Below, piece by piece: positions 9,512-18,210 of a DNA stretch of 64,000 bases. This DNA is from Paracoccaceae bacterium (lineage in GTDB: Bacteria; Pseudomonadota; Alphaproteobacteria; Rhodobacterales; Rhodobacteraceae): the NCBI GenBank assembly GCA_028874915.1, contig JAPPHA010000034.1, positions 37,612 through 101,611 on the forward strand, written 5' to 3'. A program made the position numbers and the translations under genes. Every line of letters starts with the position of its first letter. The stretch's first letter is position 1. Under the pieces are notes generated by a model. That model worked only from the letters and a program-made list of their open reading frames with translations. It was not told where the DNA came from and searched no databases.

Positions 9512-10321
9512 ATGCGCATCGATCTCAATTCGGACTTGGGGGAGGGATTCGGTCCCTGGAAGATGGGCGATGATGACAGGATGCTGGACATCGTGACATC
9601 GGCGAATGTCGCCTGTGGATTTCATGCCGGCGATCCCGACATCATGGTCGGTATGGCCACGAGGGCGAAGGCCAGAAAGGTCGCTGTCGGCGCCCACCCC
9701 GGCTATCATGACCTGATCGGATTTGGCCGTCGGCCGATGGCCGGAGTCACCGGGCGGGAAGTCGAATCGCTCGTGGCCTACCAGGTCGGCGCATTTCAGG
9801 CGATCTGCGCCCTGGCCGGCTGCCGGATGACCTACGTCAAGACACACGGCGCGCTGGGCAATGCCTGCAATGACGACGACGGTCTCGCGGATTCTGTTGC
9901 GCGGGGGATTGCGGCTGCGGACCCTGACCTTGTCTGGCTGGTCATGCCGGGAACGCCGACGGAACGGGCCGCCGAACGGGCCCGATTGCAGCCGGCACGG
10001 GAGATCTATGCCGACCGCACCTATGCCGACAGTTTCAACCTGGCGCCGCGAACTCGCCCGGGCACGGTGATCCATGATGTTGCGATGGCCTGCAAGCGGG
10101 CACTGGAAATGGTGTCGGAAGGCAGGCTCGTGTCGGAATCCGGAAAGTCGCTGAAGGTCCAGATCGATTCGATCTGCGTGCATGGCGACAATCCCGAAAG
10201 CGTCGAAATGGCTCGCCGGATTCGTTCCGCGCTCGAAACCGATGGCTGGACGGTGGCCCCGTTTGCACCGCCGAAATCAACGCCCGGCCGTGACGCCGCC
10301 CACCAGGTTGGCACTGAGTAG
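9512..10321 (+). CDS. pxpA: 5-oxoprolinase subunit A (LamB/YcsF family)
   Basis: 269 residues from ATG 9512, beginning MRIDLNSDLGEGFGPW, the hallmark of the LamB/YcsF family. Further conserved runs are ANVACGFHAGDP, AVGAHPGYHDLIGFGRR and VKTHGALGN. With PxpB and PxpC it forms the ATP-dependent bacterial 5-oxoprolinase that opens pyroglutamate to glutamate. Unusually it lies on the opposite strand from pxpB and pxpC, and its last 45 bases overlap the end of pxpC tail to tail. Normally the three genes are in one operon. Cytoplasmic. Confidence 0.95.
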   Translation: MRIDLNSDLGEGFGPWKMGDDDRMLDIVTSANVACGFHAGDPDIMVGMATRAKARKVAVGAHPGYHDLIGFGRRPMAGVTGREVESLVAYQVGAFQAICALAGCRMTYVKTHGALGNACNDDDGLADSVARGIAAADPDLVWLVMPGTPTERAAERARLQPAREIYADRTYADSFNLAPRTRPGTVIHDVAMACKRALEMVSEGRLVSESGKSLKVQIDSICVHGDNPESVEMARRIRSALETDGWTVAPFAPPKSTPGRDAAHQVGTE

Positions 10322-11275
10322 GAATTCGGACGTCGGCTCGGCCGGGAAGCGTTCGATTGCTGCCATCCGCTCCTGAAGTCGCTCGGCCGCCCGGCGGGCA
10401 GCGGCGATCGATTCTCCAAGCGTAACGGACGCAAAGCGAACGACTTCTCCCGGCGCAGTCTGAGCCAGTCGGCCGAGGTCGGCGCTGATGACCGTGGCGA
10501 TCTTGGGATAACCGCCGGTCGTCTGGCAGTCGCGCAGAAGGACAGTCGGAATTCCGTCCCCCGGCACCTGGATACTGCCGGCAAGCACGCCGTCCGACAC
10601 GATGTTGGCGTCGCCCGCATGCCGCAGTCGCGGTCCGGAAAGCCGGTAGGCCATGCGGTCACTGTCGGGACTGACAGTGAATGGCCCACAGGCCAGCAGT
10701 TCAAGCGAATCGTCCGTGAAGTGGTCGCCCTGAGGTCCTGCAACGAAGCGGATCGGACCGGAGACCTCGGACGCGGCCGCAACCCGGGACAGTTTTCCGC
10801 GTTCCGGTGACCTGGCCGGGAGTCGGTCTCCCGGCACCAGCGCACGACCTCCGATGCCCGAGCGGCGGTGGACCGACAGGCTCCCCATCGCCTCAGGCAG
10901 GTCAAACCCGCCGCCAATCGCGAGATAGGCGTAAACCCCGCCGCGAACCGGTCTGACCTCGATGAGGTCGCCGGGTTCGGAACGCGCCGACCATCCGTCG
11001 GGGATCGCTTGCCCTCCGATCCGGAGTTTGCACCCTTGGCCGGACGCGGCAATGACTACAGTCCCGCTTTCCACCGCCAGTCGTCCGCCCGCCATCTGGA
11101 ATTCCACGCATGCCGTGCCGGGAGGATTCCCCGCCAACGCATTGGCCATCGCGGCCGAGTCGCGGTCCATCACTCCGGACGTGGACACTCCGAAGCGGCG
11201 AAACCCAAATCGGCCCCAGTCCTGAATCGTTGTTCCGGCACCACATTCGATGACGCGAAGCCCGGTCATCGACAT
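10277..11275 (-). CDS. pxpC: 5-oxoprolinase subunit C (biotin-dependent carboxyltransferase fold, KipA/AHS2)
   Basis: 332 residues. The AHS2 signature is clear: TTIQDWGRFGFRRFGVSTSG and MDRDSAAMANALAGNP near the N-terminus, then YAYLAIGGGFDLP and VLLRDCQTTGGYPKIATV. The start ATG 11275 lies 10 bases inside the end of pxpB, implying translational coupling. Its tail overlaps pxpA on the other strand. It acts with PxpB and PxpA to cleave 5-oxoproline. It ends a four-gene minus-strand operon that starts with an M20 amidohydrolase. Confidence 0.94.
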   Translation of the reverse strand: MSMTGLRVIECGAGTTIQDWGRFGFRRFGVSTSGVMDRDSAAMANALAGNPPGTACVEFQMAGGRLAVESGTVVIAASGQGCKLRIGGQAIPDGWSARSEPGDLIEVRPVRGGVYAYLAIGGGFDLPEAMGSLSVHRRSGIGGRALVPGDRLPARSPERGKLSRVAAASEVSGPIRFVAGPQGDHFTDDSLELLACGPFTVSPDSDRMAYRLSGPRLRHAGDANIVSDGVLAGSIQVPGDGIPTVLLRDCQTTGGYPKIATVISADLGRLAQTAPGEVVRFASVTLGESIAAARRAAERLQERMAAIERFPAEPTSEFLLSANLVGGVTAGR

Positions 11276-12003
11276 TCACATTTGGCGACGGTTTCTCCGG
11301 CGGCCGATTGCGCTTCCAGCCGGTCCCACTGCGCCGCCGGAATTTGCTCGAATACGATTGTGTCACCGGCCTCGAACAGAAACACCGGATCGCGTCGAGG
11401 ATGAAAGCAACGCACCGGCGTGCGTCCGATCAGGTTCCAGCCGCTTGGGCCGGACACCGATCCAATTGCCGATTGGTGGCCCCCGATGGAGACAGAACTA
11501 CCGGGTACAGAACTGCGGGGCGTACGCCGTCGCGGCGTCGCCAATCGGGGATCGAGCCCCCCCAGGTAGGTAAATCCCGGCATGAAGCCAACCATGTACA
11601 CACGGTAAACTGGACGGACATGGAGCTCGACGACCCGTTCGGGAGAAAGACCGCGACGGGCCGCCAGCGATTCGAGATCCTCGCCGTGGTCACCTCCATA
11701 GGTCACGGGCACCCGCCAGAGACGACCCTTGCCTGCCCGTACATGCGCACCTGCGCACACCTCGTGGGCGAGCCGCACCAGAGTTGCGGACAGTGTCGCG
11801 TGCTCGGCTGTCAACGGGTCCAGATGCACGAGCAACGAGCAGTAAGTCGGGACACATTCGAGGACGCCGGGAAGATTCGATGTCCGCACGGCGCGTTCCA
11901 GTTCGATGACGCGTCTGTTGGTATCGGCATCAATCGTGTCGCCGAACTCGACCGCAATGGCAGAGTCGCCATGCGGACGGAGGCGAGGATAGACACCGGT
12001 CAT
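11266..12003 (-). CDS. pxpB: 5-oxoprolinase subunit B (KipI/AHS1 family)
   Basis: 245 residues. Conserved AHS1 features include RLRPHGDSAIAVEFGD at the N-terminus, RVPVTYGGDHGEDL in the middle and YMVGFMPGFTYLGGLDPRL. The tail has GGHQSAIGSVSGPSGWNLIG. The start overlaps the end of the hydroxyacid dehydrogenase gene by four bases (ATGA), and its own end overlaps pxpC. Together with pxpC and the convergent pxpA it completes a 5-oxoprolinase. In Bacillus the homologue KipI also regulates a kinase, but here the context argues for metabolism. Confidence 0.94.
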   Translation of the reverse strand: MTGVYPRLRPHGDSAIAVEFGDTIDADTNRRVIELERAVRTSNLPGVLECVPTYCSLLVHLDPLTAEHATLSATLVRLAHEVCAGAHVRAGKGRLWRVPVTYGGDHGEDLESLAARRGLSPERVVELHVRPVYRVYMVGFMPGFTYLGGLDPRLATPRRRTPRSSVPGSSVSIGGHQSAIGSVSGPSGWNLIGRTPVRCFHPRRDPVFLFEAGDTIVFEQIPAAQWDRLEAQSAAGETVAKCECR

Positions 12004-12920
12004 TGCGACACAGTTCCGAGGGCCTCGATCACCTTCCTGGCAGCCGCAATGGCGGTGCGGTCCAGGGCCTCACGCGCCGATCCCCCGACATGCGGCGTCA
12101 CGATGAGATTCGGGCATGCAAACAGAGGGCAGTCACCCGGCAGAGGCTCGGAAGCAAAGACATCCAACGCCGCACTCGACAGCTGCCCGTTCCTCAAGGC
12201 CACGACCAGCGCTGCCTCGTCCAGGATGGCGCCACGTGCCGTATTGACCAGAATGGCGCCCCGTCGCAGCGTACCGATCCGAACGGCATCGAATTTACCG
12301 TGTCGACCCGGCACGGTATGCAGGGAAACGATATCGGATCGGGAACAGAGCGTATCCATGTCCACCGGTTCGACTCCGTCACCCGCAAGTTCCGCATCGG
12401 TGACACTTCGCGTGACGGCCATGACATGCATGGCGAAGGCGTGGGCCAGCGACGCGACCTTTCGCGCGATGCGTCCGTAACCCACAAGCCCAAGGGTCTT
12501 GCCGGCGAGCTCGAATCCGGTCTGCCGATACCGAAAGTCGAAATCGCCGCCTCGGGTGGCCCGGTCCGCCTGGGGAATCTGCCGGGCACAGGCGAGGATC
12601 AGGGCCATCGTGTGTTCGGCCACGGCAATCGTGTTGGCTCCGGGCGTGGACAGGACCGGGATTCCCCTGGCCACAGCTTCCGTCTTGTCGATCGCATCGG
12701 TGCCGGCACCGTGGCTTACGATCACCTCGAGATTCGGGGCGGCCGATATTTCGGTCGCCGACAACCCGTGGTTGCGGGTGATGACAGCGCGGGCGGTGGC
12801 GAGGTGAGGCTCGAGTGACGTGAATTCGGTGGTCGCCGGTGTGTGGACGGACAAACCCGCCCCGTTCAGCAACTCCAGACCGGAAGCGGCGATTGGCTGT
12901 ACGATCAGGCAGTCCGTCAT
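12000..12920 (-). CDS. D-2-hydroxyacid dehydrogenase (NAD-binding, SerA-like)
   Basis: 306 residues. The Rossmann segment GLVGYGRIARKVASLA sits at about residue 145, and the catalytic region has NTARGAILDEAALVVAL and the conserved SAALDVFASEPLP. The last motif TPHVGGSAREALDR holds the catalytic His. These enzymes reduce 2-keto acids or oxidise D-2-hydroxyacids with NAD(H). The length is that of a two-domain form without the C-terminal ACT domain of biosynthetic SerA. Four-base overlaps on both sides place it inside the M20-pxpBC operon, so its substrate may be a keto acid from that breakdown route. Confidence 0.88.
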   Translation of the reverse strand: MTDCLIVQPIAASGLELLNGAGLSVHTPATTEFTSLEPHLATARAVITRNHGLSATEISAAPNLEVIVSHGAGTDAIDKTEAVARGIPVLSTPGANTIAVAEHTMALILACARQIPQADRATRGGDFDFRYRQTGFELAGKTLGLVGYGRIARKVASLAHAFAMHVMAVTRSVTDAELAGDGVEPVDMDTLCSRSDIVSLHTVPGRHGKFDAVRIGTLRRGAILVNTARGAILDEAALVVALRNGQLSSAALDVFASEPLPGDCPLFACPNLIVTPHVGGSAREALDRTAIAAARKVIEALGTVSQ

Positions 12921-14200
12921 CTCGGAGGCTCCAGACAGAGCTTCATCAGAACCCGTGCGGCAACGGCCAGATCCTCCATTTCCATGGATTCGTGGGGGTT
13001 GTGACTGCCGTTCCGGTTGCGGATGAAGAGCATTCCGGTCGGAACACCCATCCCGGCAAAGACGGCCGCATCATGTCCGGCACCGCTCGGCATCGTGATC
13101 GTCGGAACGCCTTCAGCGGAGCACGCAGCCTGGAGGGCCGCGACGATCCCTCCATCCATCAAGGCGGGCAGGGTTGCCGTTTTCGGTCCGAGATCGAAGC
13201 GTACCGCGTGTTGCCGGGACTGCCGCCCGACCTGTTCGGCGAGGCTGCCGGCGACCCAGTCAAGGGTGCCGGACGACAGGCTTCGTACGTCGAGGGAGAA
13301 GTCCACGCGGCCGGCCACCTTGCTGAAGGCATGCTCGGCCGGATCGGTATTCAGCTGGCCGAACGTGATCGAAAGGTCGTCACCGTTCCGCTCTGCGGCA
13401 TCCCAGACCTCGTCCATCGCCATGACCAGCGCGGCTGTGGCCCTCACGGCGTCGCGCCGCAGCTGACGGGGCGTCGCGCCCGAATGCGCGTAACGGCCCC
13501 GGCAGCAAGCCGACCGGTGCCGGAACGATCCGCGTATTCCCGTGACAATTCCGACCGGTTTTTCCTCCGTGACCAGGCATGGGCCCTGCTCGATGTGGGG
13601 TTCGATGAAAAGGCCGATTCTGGCGGGTTCGAGATGGGCCTGTCCGGCAGAAAGCCGGGCGACATCGCCGCCGGCCGCCTCGATCGCATCGCCGAGCGAC
13701 ATACCGTCGGACGCCCGGCGGACCCGGCTCAACTCACTCGATGCGAGCCTGCCGAACGCGGCGCGGCTTCCGATGTAGGAAGCCGCAAACCAGTTGCTTT
13801 CTTCGGCACGAATCGCCATCAAAGTGACATCGCGCGGTGGGCGCGCTTTTGTCGCGACCAGACCGGCAATGACCGAAAGCCCGCAGAGGACCCCTGCCGC
13901 TCCGTCGAAGTTTCCGCCGCAGGGCACGGAATCAAGATGGGAACCGATGATGATGCGGTCCTCGGGCACCCGACCCGGCAGGGTCAGGTACAGATTGCAT
14001 GCCGAGTCCGTTTCCACCCGCAGACCCAGCCGCTCTCCTTCTCGACGAAGCATGTCATGCGCAATCTGCTCTCCTCTCCCGAAAGAGGGCCGGGTTATGC
14101 CTCCCGAATCGCCGGTTCGCACCGCAAGTTCACGGAACATGCGGCCTGCCAGATCAATATCGGGATCAATGCGATCGGTCACAGGGCACATGGTGTTCAC
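12917..14200 (-). CDS. M20-family Zn-dependent amidohydrolase (hydantoinase/carbamoylase type)
   Basis: 427 residues. Metal ligands are seen in IIGSHLDSVPCGGNFDG (His88, bridging Asp99), the EESN pair around residue 134, and GAGHDA plus SHNPHE near the C-terminus. The lid domain motif IEPHIEQGPCL identifies the N-carbamoyl-L-amino-acid hydrolase / allantoate amidohydrolase / ureidoglycolate group. These remove a carbamoyl or ureido group from an amino acid or purine breakdown product. It is the first gene of the minus-strand operon that continues with the dehydrogenase and pxpBC, coupled by four-base overlap. With guanine deaminase nearby, a ureido substrate is possible, but the exact one cannot be read. 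Confidence 0.88.
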   Translation of the reverse strand: MNTMCPVTDRIDPDIDLAGRMFRELAVRTGDSGGITRPSFGRGEQIAHDMLRREGERLGLRVETDSACNLYLTLPGRVPEDRIIIGSHLDSVPCGGNFDGAAGVLCGLSVIAGLVATKARPPRDVTLMAIRAEESNWFAASYIGSRAAFGRLASSELSRVRRASDGMSLGDAIEAAGGDVARLSAGQAHLEPARIGLFIEPHIEQGPCLVTEEKPVGIVTGIRGSFRHRSACCRGRYAHSGATPRQLRRDAVRATAALVMAMDEVWDAAERNGDDLSITFGQLNTDPAEHAFSKVAGRVDFSLDVRSLSSGTLDWVAGSLAEQVGRQSRQHAVRFDLGPKTATLPALMDGGIVAALQAACSAEGVPTITMPSGAGHDAAVFAGMGVPTGMLFIRNRNGSHNPHESMEMEDLAVAARVLMKLCLEPPR

Positions 14201-14344
14201 CTCGAGCCGCCATCAGGCGAACGAGGCATCCGAATGGAACCGGACCGGGAATGAGCGGTTGAATCCGGGCACGTGCGACCAACTCCGTTCCAGACTCCTG
14301 CCCCTTCGATGACTGGACGCGGAATCCTTGTCGCTGGCAGCCCG

Positions 14345-14406
14345 GATTCTTGGCCCTGATTCTTGGCCCGGGTTATTGCCCGGGTTATTGCCCGGACTCT
14401 TGGCAC
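14345..14406. repeat. Cluster of five 12-13-bp direct repeats
   Basis: Two copies of GATTCTTGGCCC (14345-14356, 14358-14369) run into two exact tandem copies of CGGGTTATTGCC (14369-14380, 14381-14392) and a weaker relative, GACTCTTGGCAC, at 14395-14406. It lies in the divergent promoter region between the M20 amidohydrolase operon and the M24 gene, so it could be a regulator-binding array. No protein is known for it. Confidence 0.7.
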
Positions 14407-14488
14407 ATTGACGTGTGTCTGGCCTCGACCTATCCTGAATGCCAAGGAGGAGGAGCATAGCCCGAATTTCGGGTATGTATGATTGCCA

Positions 14489-15670
14489 ATGGCCACGAAA
14501 CCCGGGTCGGCTCTGCCTTTCTCCCGGAACGAACATCTGGAACGCCAGGCACGATTGCGCCGACGGCTTCGGGAAGCCGGCTACGACGCGTTGCTCGTCT
14601 TTGCCCAGGAGAGCCATTACTGGCTTACCGGCTACGATACCGGCGGTTTCGTCTTCTTCCAGTGTGCAGTGGTCACCGCCGCGGACGAAGCGCCAATCGT
14701 TCTTCTGACCCGCCGTCCCGATCTCGTGCAGGCCCGTGTGACCAGCACGATCGAGGACATCAGGATCTGGTGGGACGCTGAAGACGCCAACCCCGCCATG
14801 GAACTGCGTGGAATCCTCGCCGAGTTGGGGCTCCGGGGCAAACGTGTCGCGATAGAACTCAATACGCACGGCTTGACCGGGTGGAACCTCTGGCGAATTC
14901 AGAATGCACTTGAGGGCTTCTGTACGCTTGAGGATGACAATCACCTGATCCGGGAGCTGCGACTGGTCAAGTCTCCGGCCGAGATTGCGTATACCCGCAA
15001 GGCTGCTGAAATCCTCGACCGATCTCTCTCGGCGGTGATTGCGATCGCCCGTCCCGAAATTCTGGATTCGGAGATCAAGGCCGAATACCTTCGTTCGACA
15101 CTCTGTGACGGTGCTGACATGCCGCCGAATGCCCCGCTCTTCAACTCGGGCCCGCGCGCAGTCTACGGCCGGGGGGTCTCCGAACCCCGCCGGATCGAAG
15201 CCCAGGATCAACTGCTTGTGGAATATCCGGTCGCCTTCCGCCGCTACAATGTCAAGACCGAATGGACGATCCTCTTCGGCAATCCCGATCAGCGGCAACT
15301 GGATATGTATGACACGGCGCGGGAAACGCTGGAGAAAATGACCGAAATCGCACGCCCGGGATGTACGCTGGGCGAAATCTTCGATGCGCACGCCGATGGC
15401 CTGGACACCGCCGGCTACGCCCGGCATCGCTACGGCGCCACGGGTTATTCGGTCGGGTGCACGTTCGCCCCGACAAGCATGGATGTGCCACCAATGATTT
15501 ATTCCGGCAACCCGACAGTGTGTGAACCGGGAATGACGCTTTTTTACCACGTCATGATCGGCGACGCCGATACCGGACTTGGAATGGGGGTGGGCCATAC
15601 CCTGTTGATTACCGATGGCGGGCCCGAGGTGTTGACCGGGCTGCCCAACGAACTGACAATCATTTCTTGA
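14489..15670 (+). CDS. M24 family (creatinase / aminopeptidase P-like) hydrolase
   Basis: 393 residues from ATG 14489; a TTG two codons upstream is possible. It is a paralogue of the gene at 7.5-8.7 kb: the N-terminal domain has YWLTGYDTGGFVFFQCAVV, close to that protein's WLTGFFTRGYGSFQCAIV. The region that carries metal ligands in true peptidases reads QDQLLVEYPVAFRRYN, again Glu in place of the first Asp and no second Asp. His survives in GVGHTLL and the CEPGMTLFYHV segment is normal. So it is probably a creatinase-like C-N hydrolase rather than a classical peptidase. Position just before the ABC importer suggests that it processes the imported compound. Confidence 0.82.
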   Translation: MATKPGSALPFSRNEHLERQARLRRRLREAGYDALLVFAQESHYWLTGYDTGGFVFFQCAVVTAADEAPIVLLTRRPDLVQARVTSTIEDIRIWWDAEDANPAMELRGILAELGLRGKRVAIELNTHGLTGWNLWRIQNALEGFCTLEDDNHLIRELRLVKSPAEIAYTRKAAEILDRSLSAVIAIARPEILDSEIKAEYLRSTLCDGADMPPNAPLFNSGPRAVYGRGVSEPRRIEAQDQLLVEYPVAFRRYNVKTEWTILFGNPDQRQLDMYDTARETLEKMTEIARPGCTLGEIFDAHADGLDTAGYARHRYGATGYSVGCTFAPTSMDVPPMIYSGNPTVCEPGMTLFYHVMIGDADTGLGMGVGHTLLITDGGPEVLTGLPNELTIIS

Positions 15671-15711
15671 GGCGGCGACTTCGCCGCAAGTGTCAAAAGG
15701 GAGGAAAAGAC

Positions 15712-17256
15712 ATGACAAGACTCGTAGCCAATCGGCGGCAGGTGGTGATCGGACTGGCGGCAACATCCGCCCTTCCGAACATGGGATTCGCGCAGTCGAT
15801 GTCACCGAAATACGGGGGAACGCTGAAGATCAGCCATTCGACCCGGATTGCCACATTGAATGTGATGCAACTGTCCGGGCCGGCGGAATATCCCTGTGTC
15901 GACATGCTCTACTCGGGCCTGACCCGGATCCAGCCGGGCCGAAACTCGGCCGGTCCCGATCTGGCGACAAGCTGGGAAGCCAATGAGGATGCGACCCGGT
16001 TCACATACAATCTGCGTCAGGGCGTCACGTTCCACGATGGAACACCGTTCACCTCGGCCGATGTCGTCGCGACCTACGAGGCGATCCTCGACCCGGACTT
16101 CGGTTCGCCCGCCCGATCGGTTCTCGACGTCATCGATTCTGTCGAGGCGGTGGACGATCACACCGTTCAGTTCAATCTGAACGCGCCCTACGCCGACCTT
16201 GCGATTTCGACCGCCCATGCCAACGCCCGGATCGTATCGGCGGCGGCCCTTGCCGGCGACCGGAACGATCTTGAGACCAAGCCCAACGGAACGGGACCAT
16301 TCATGCTGGAGAGCTATGATTCGGCCCGAATTACCCGCCTGGTCCGCTTCGACAACTACTACATGGAAGGCCAGCCCTATCTTGACGCCGTCGAGATGCA
16401 CCTGTTCCCCGATCTGGCGGCAGAAACCGCAAACTACCTGTCCGGAAATGTCGACGTGATGCTCAATGTCCAGCAGGCGGACTTTGCGCGTATCGCTGCC
16501 GCCGAGGGCAGCAACGCACTGCGCGTGCCGGCAGGGCGCTATGTCAATGTTGTCATGCGCCAGGACCAGCCACCATTCGACGATGTGCGGTTGAGGAAGG
16601 CCCTGGCCATGTCCGTCGACCGCCAGCTCCTTGTTGACCTGGTGCTCGAGGGACTCGGTCGCCCGGCCTACGACAACATCCTGTCGCCGGAATTCCAGTA
16701 TGCCATCGAAACGCCCGGGATCCCCTATGACCCGGCCGCAGCGAAGGCCCTTCTTGCCGAAGCCGGATATCCGGATGGAATCAAGCTGACGATGGTGGCC
16801 TCGAACCGACCGGCAATCCGGGGACAGGTTGCAATCGCGATCAAGGAGATGGCGCGGCCAGCTGGCTTCGACATCGACGTCGAGGCGATGCCGCATGACA
16901 CCTATCTGGCCAATGTCTGGCGGAAGGGCAATTTCTACATGGCCTACTGGGGAATGCAGCCGACCGAGGACGCAACGTTCAACCTTCTCCTGACCTCGAC
17001 GGCGTCCTACGAGGACACGGCCTGGTTCAATGAAGAGTTCGACGAACTCGTGCGCCGCGGACGATCAACCTCCGATCCTGCCGAGCGTGCCGCAATCTAC
17101 GCCGAGGCTCAGGAAATCCAGCTGCGCGACACGCCTTACATCATCGCGATGTACCAGGACGTATTGACCGCCAGCCGGGACTGGGTGGAAGGCTGGATCG
17201 TTCATCCGCTGAACCGGGTTTTCTTCATCGAAAGTGTCTGGCTCAACAGGGGCTGA
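15712..17256 (+). CDS. ABC transporter substrate-binding protein, dipeptide type (family 5)
   Basis: 514 residues from ATG 15712, preceded by a strong GGGAGGAAAAG ribosome site; an upstream TTG at 15667 is less likely. The N-terminus NRRQVVIGLAATSAL has twin arginines followed by a hydrophobic stretch and an FAQS cleavage site, so export by the Tat route is likely. The mature part is a family 5 solute-binding protein: YGGTLKI, DMLYSGLTRI, LATSWEANEDATRFTYNLRQ, GVTFHDGTPFTSADVV. It would bind peptides or similar cations in the periplasm. It is the first gene of a five-gene importer-peptidase operon. Confidence 0.93.
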   Translation: MTRLVANRRQVVIGLAATSALPNMGFAQSMSPKYGGTLKISHSTRIATLNVMQLSGPAEYPCVDMLYSGLTRIQPGRNSAGPDLATSWEANEDATRFTYNLRQGVTFHDGTPFTSADVVATYEAILDPDFGSPARSVLDVIDSVEAVDDHTVQFNLNAPYADLAISTAHANARIVSAAALAGDRNDLETKPNGTGPFMLESYDSARITRLVRFDNYYMEGQPYLDAVEMHLFPDLAAETANYLSGNVDVMLNVQQADFARIAAAEGSNALRVPAGRYVNVVMRQDQPPFDDVRLRKALAMSVDRQLLVDLVLEGLGRPAYDNILSPEFQYAIETPGIPYDPAAAKALLAEAGYPDGIKLTMVASNRPAIRGQVAIAIKEMARPAGFDIDVEAMPHDTYLANVWRKGNFYMAYWGMQPTEDATFNLLLTSTASYEDTAWFNEEFDELVRRGRSTSDPAERAAIYAEAQEIQLRDTPYIIAMYQDVLTASRDWVEGWIVHPLNRVFFIESVWLNRG

Positions 17257-17259
17257 CAG

Positions 17260-18210
17260 GTGAGCCCAGCCTATTTCCTGCGACGCCTGCTGGCGGTCGC
17301 GCTGGTGCTCTGGATCGTGACGATCGCGGTTTTCGCGATCACCATGGTCCTGCCCGGCAACGCCGCCATCATGATTCTGGGCGAATACGCGACGCCCGAC
17401 CAGGTCGCCGCGATGGAAATCAGGCTGGGCCTCAACCGCCCCGCGGCCATCCAGTATCTGGAATGGCTGTTCAATCTGCTGCAGGGGGATTTCGGGATGT
17501 CCCTGCGGCTGTCACTCCCGGTGTCCGACGTTGTCGGATCGGCGTTTCGGAACTCCGCGCTGCTGGCGGCGACGGCCCTGGTTGCGGTCACGGTCGTCGC
17601 CGTTCCGGTCGGAATGCTGACCGCCGTCAAGCGCGGCACCAAGGCAGACCTGGGGATCAGCCTGGTTGCGTATGTGGGCACCGCAATGCCGGAATTCGTT
17701 ACGGCGACGCTGCTCCTGGTGATATTCGCGGCCCCCGGGAACCCGCTCCTGCCAGCAGGCGGCTTCATTCCGCCCGGCGAGAGCGTGGCCGGTTTCTTCA
17801 ATCACGTGATTCTGCCCGCAGGGGCGCTGGGACTGATTCTGACCGCTCATATCGCCCGGCAGGTCCGTTCGGAAATGTCGGATGTCCTGGCGAGCGACTA
17901 CATTCGTGCAGCCAGGCTGAAGGGCCTGCGCGAGCGCCGCGTCATCTGGGGTCATGCCCTGCCGAATTCGCTGGCACCGGCCGTCGCGGTGATTTCCCTG
18001 GACATCGGATACCTTCTCGGCGGAATCATCGTTGTCGAGGAAATTTTCGCCTGGCCCGGTCTTGGCAGACTTCTGATCCTGGCCCTCGAGAACCGCGACC
18101 TGCCCGTCATCCAGGCCATCACGCTGTTGCTGGCAATGGTCTATGCATTGTCGAACCTGCTGTCGGACCTCGTGATCGCGGCGCTGGACCCCAGAGTCCG
18201 GTATGAATGA
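17260..18210 (+). CDS. ABC transporter permease, DppB type
   Basis: 316 residues starting at GTG 17260, three bases after the binding-protein stop. It is a hydrophobic protein of about six membrane segments with the N-terminal TM and FGMSLRLSLPV segment of DppB/OppB permeases. The cytoplasmic EAA loop reads ASDYIRAARLKGLRERRVIWGH, contacting the ATPase. Its end overlaps the next permease by eight bases. Inner membrane; pairs with the DppC-type protein to form the channel. Confidence 0.93.
   Translation: MSPAYFLRRLLAVALVLWIVTIAVFAITMVLPGNAAIMILGEYATPDQVAAMEIRLGLNRPAAIQYLEWLFNLLQGDFGMSLRLSLPVSDVVGSAFRNSALLAATALVAVTVVAVPVGMLTAVKRGTKADLGISLVAYVGTAMPEFVTATLLLVIFAAPGNPLLPAGGFIPPGESVAGFFNHVILPAGALGLILTAHIARQVRSEMSDVLASDYIRAARLKGLRERRVIWGHALPNSLAPAVAVISLDIGYLLGGIIVVEEIFAWPGLGRLLILALENRDLPVIQAITLLLAMVYALSNLLSDLVIAALDPRVRYE

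Noticed and set aside
12839..15805. Long open frames opposite the M20 and M24 genes (471 and 530 codons)
   Set aside because: They carry no domain and mirror the codon pattern of real genes on the opposite strand, a common effect of high G+C.
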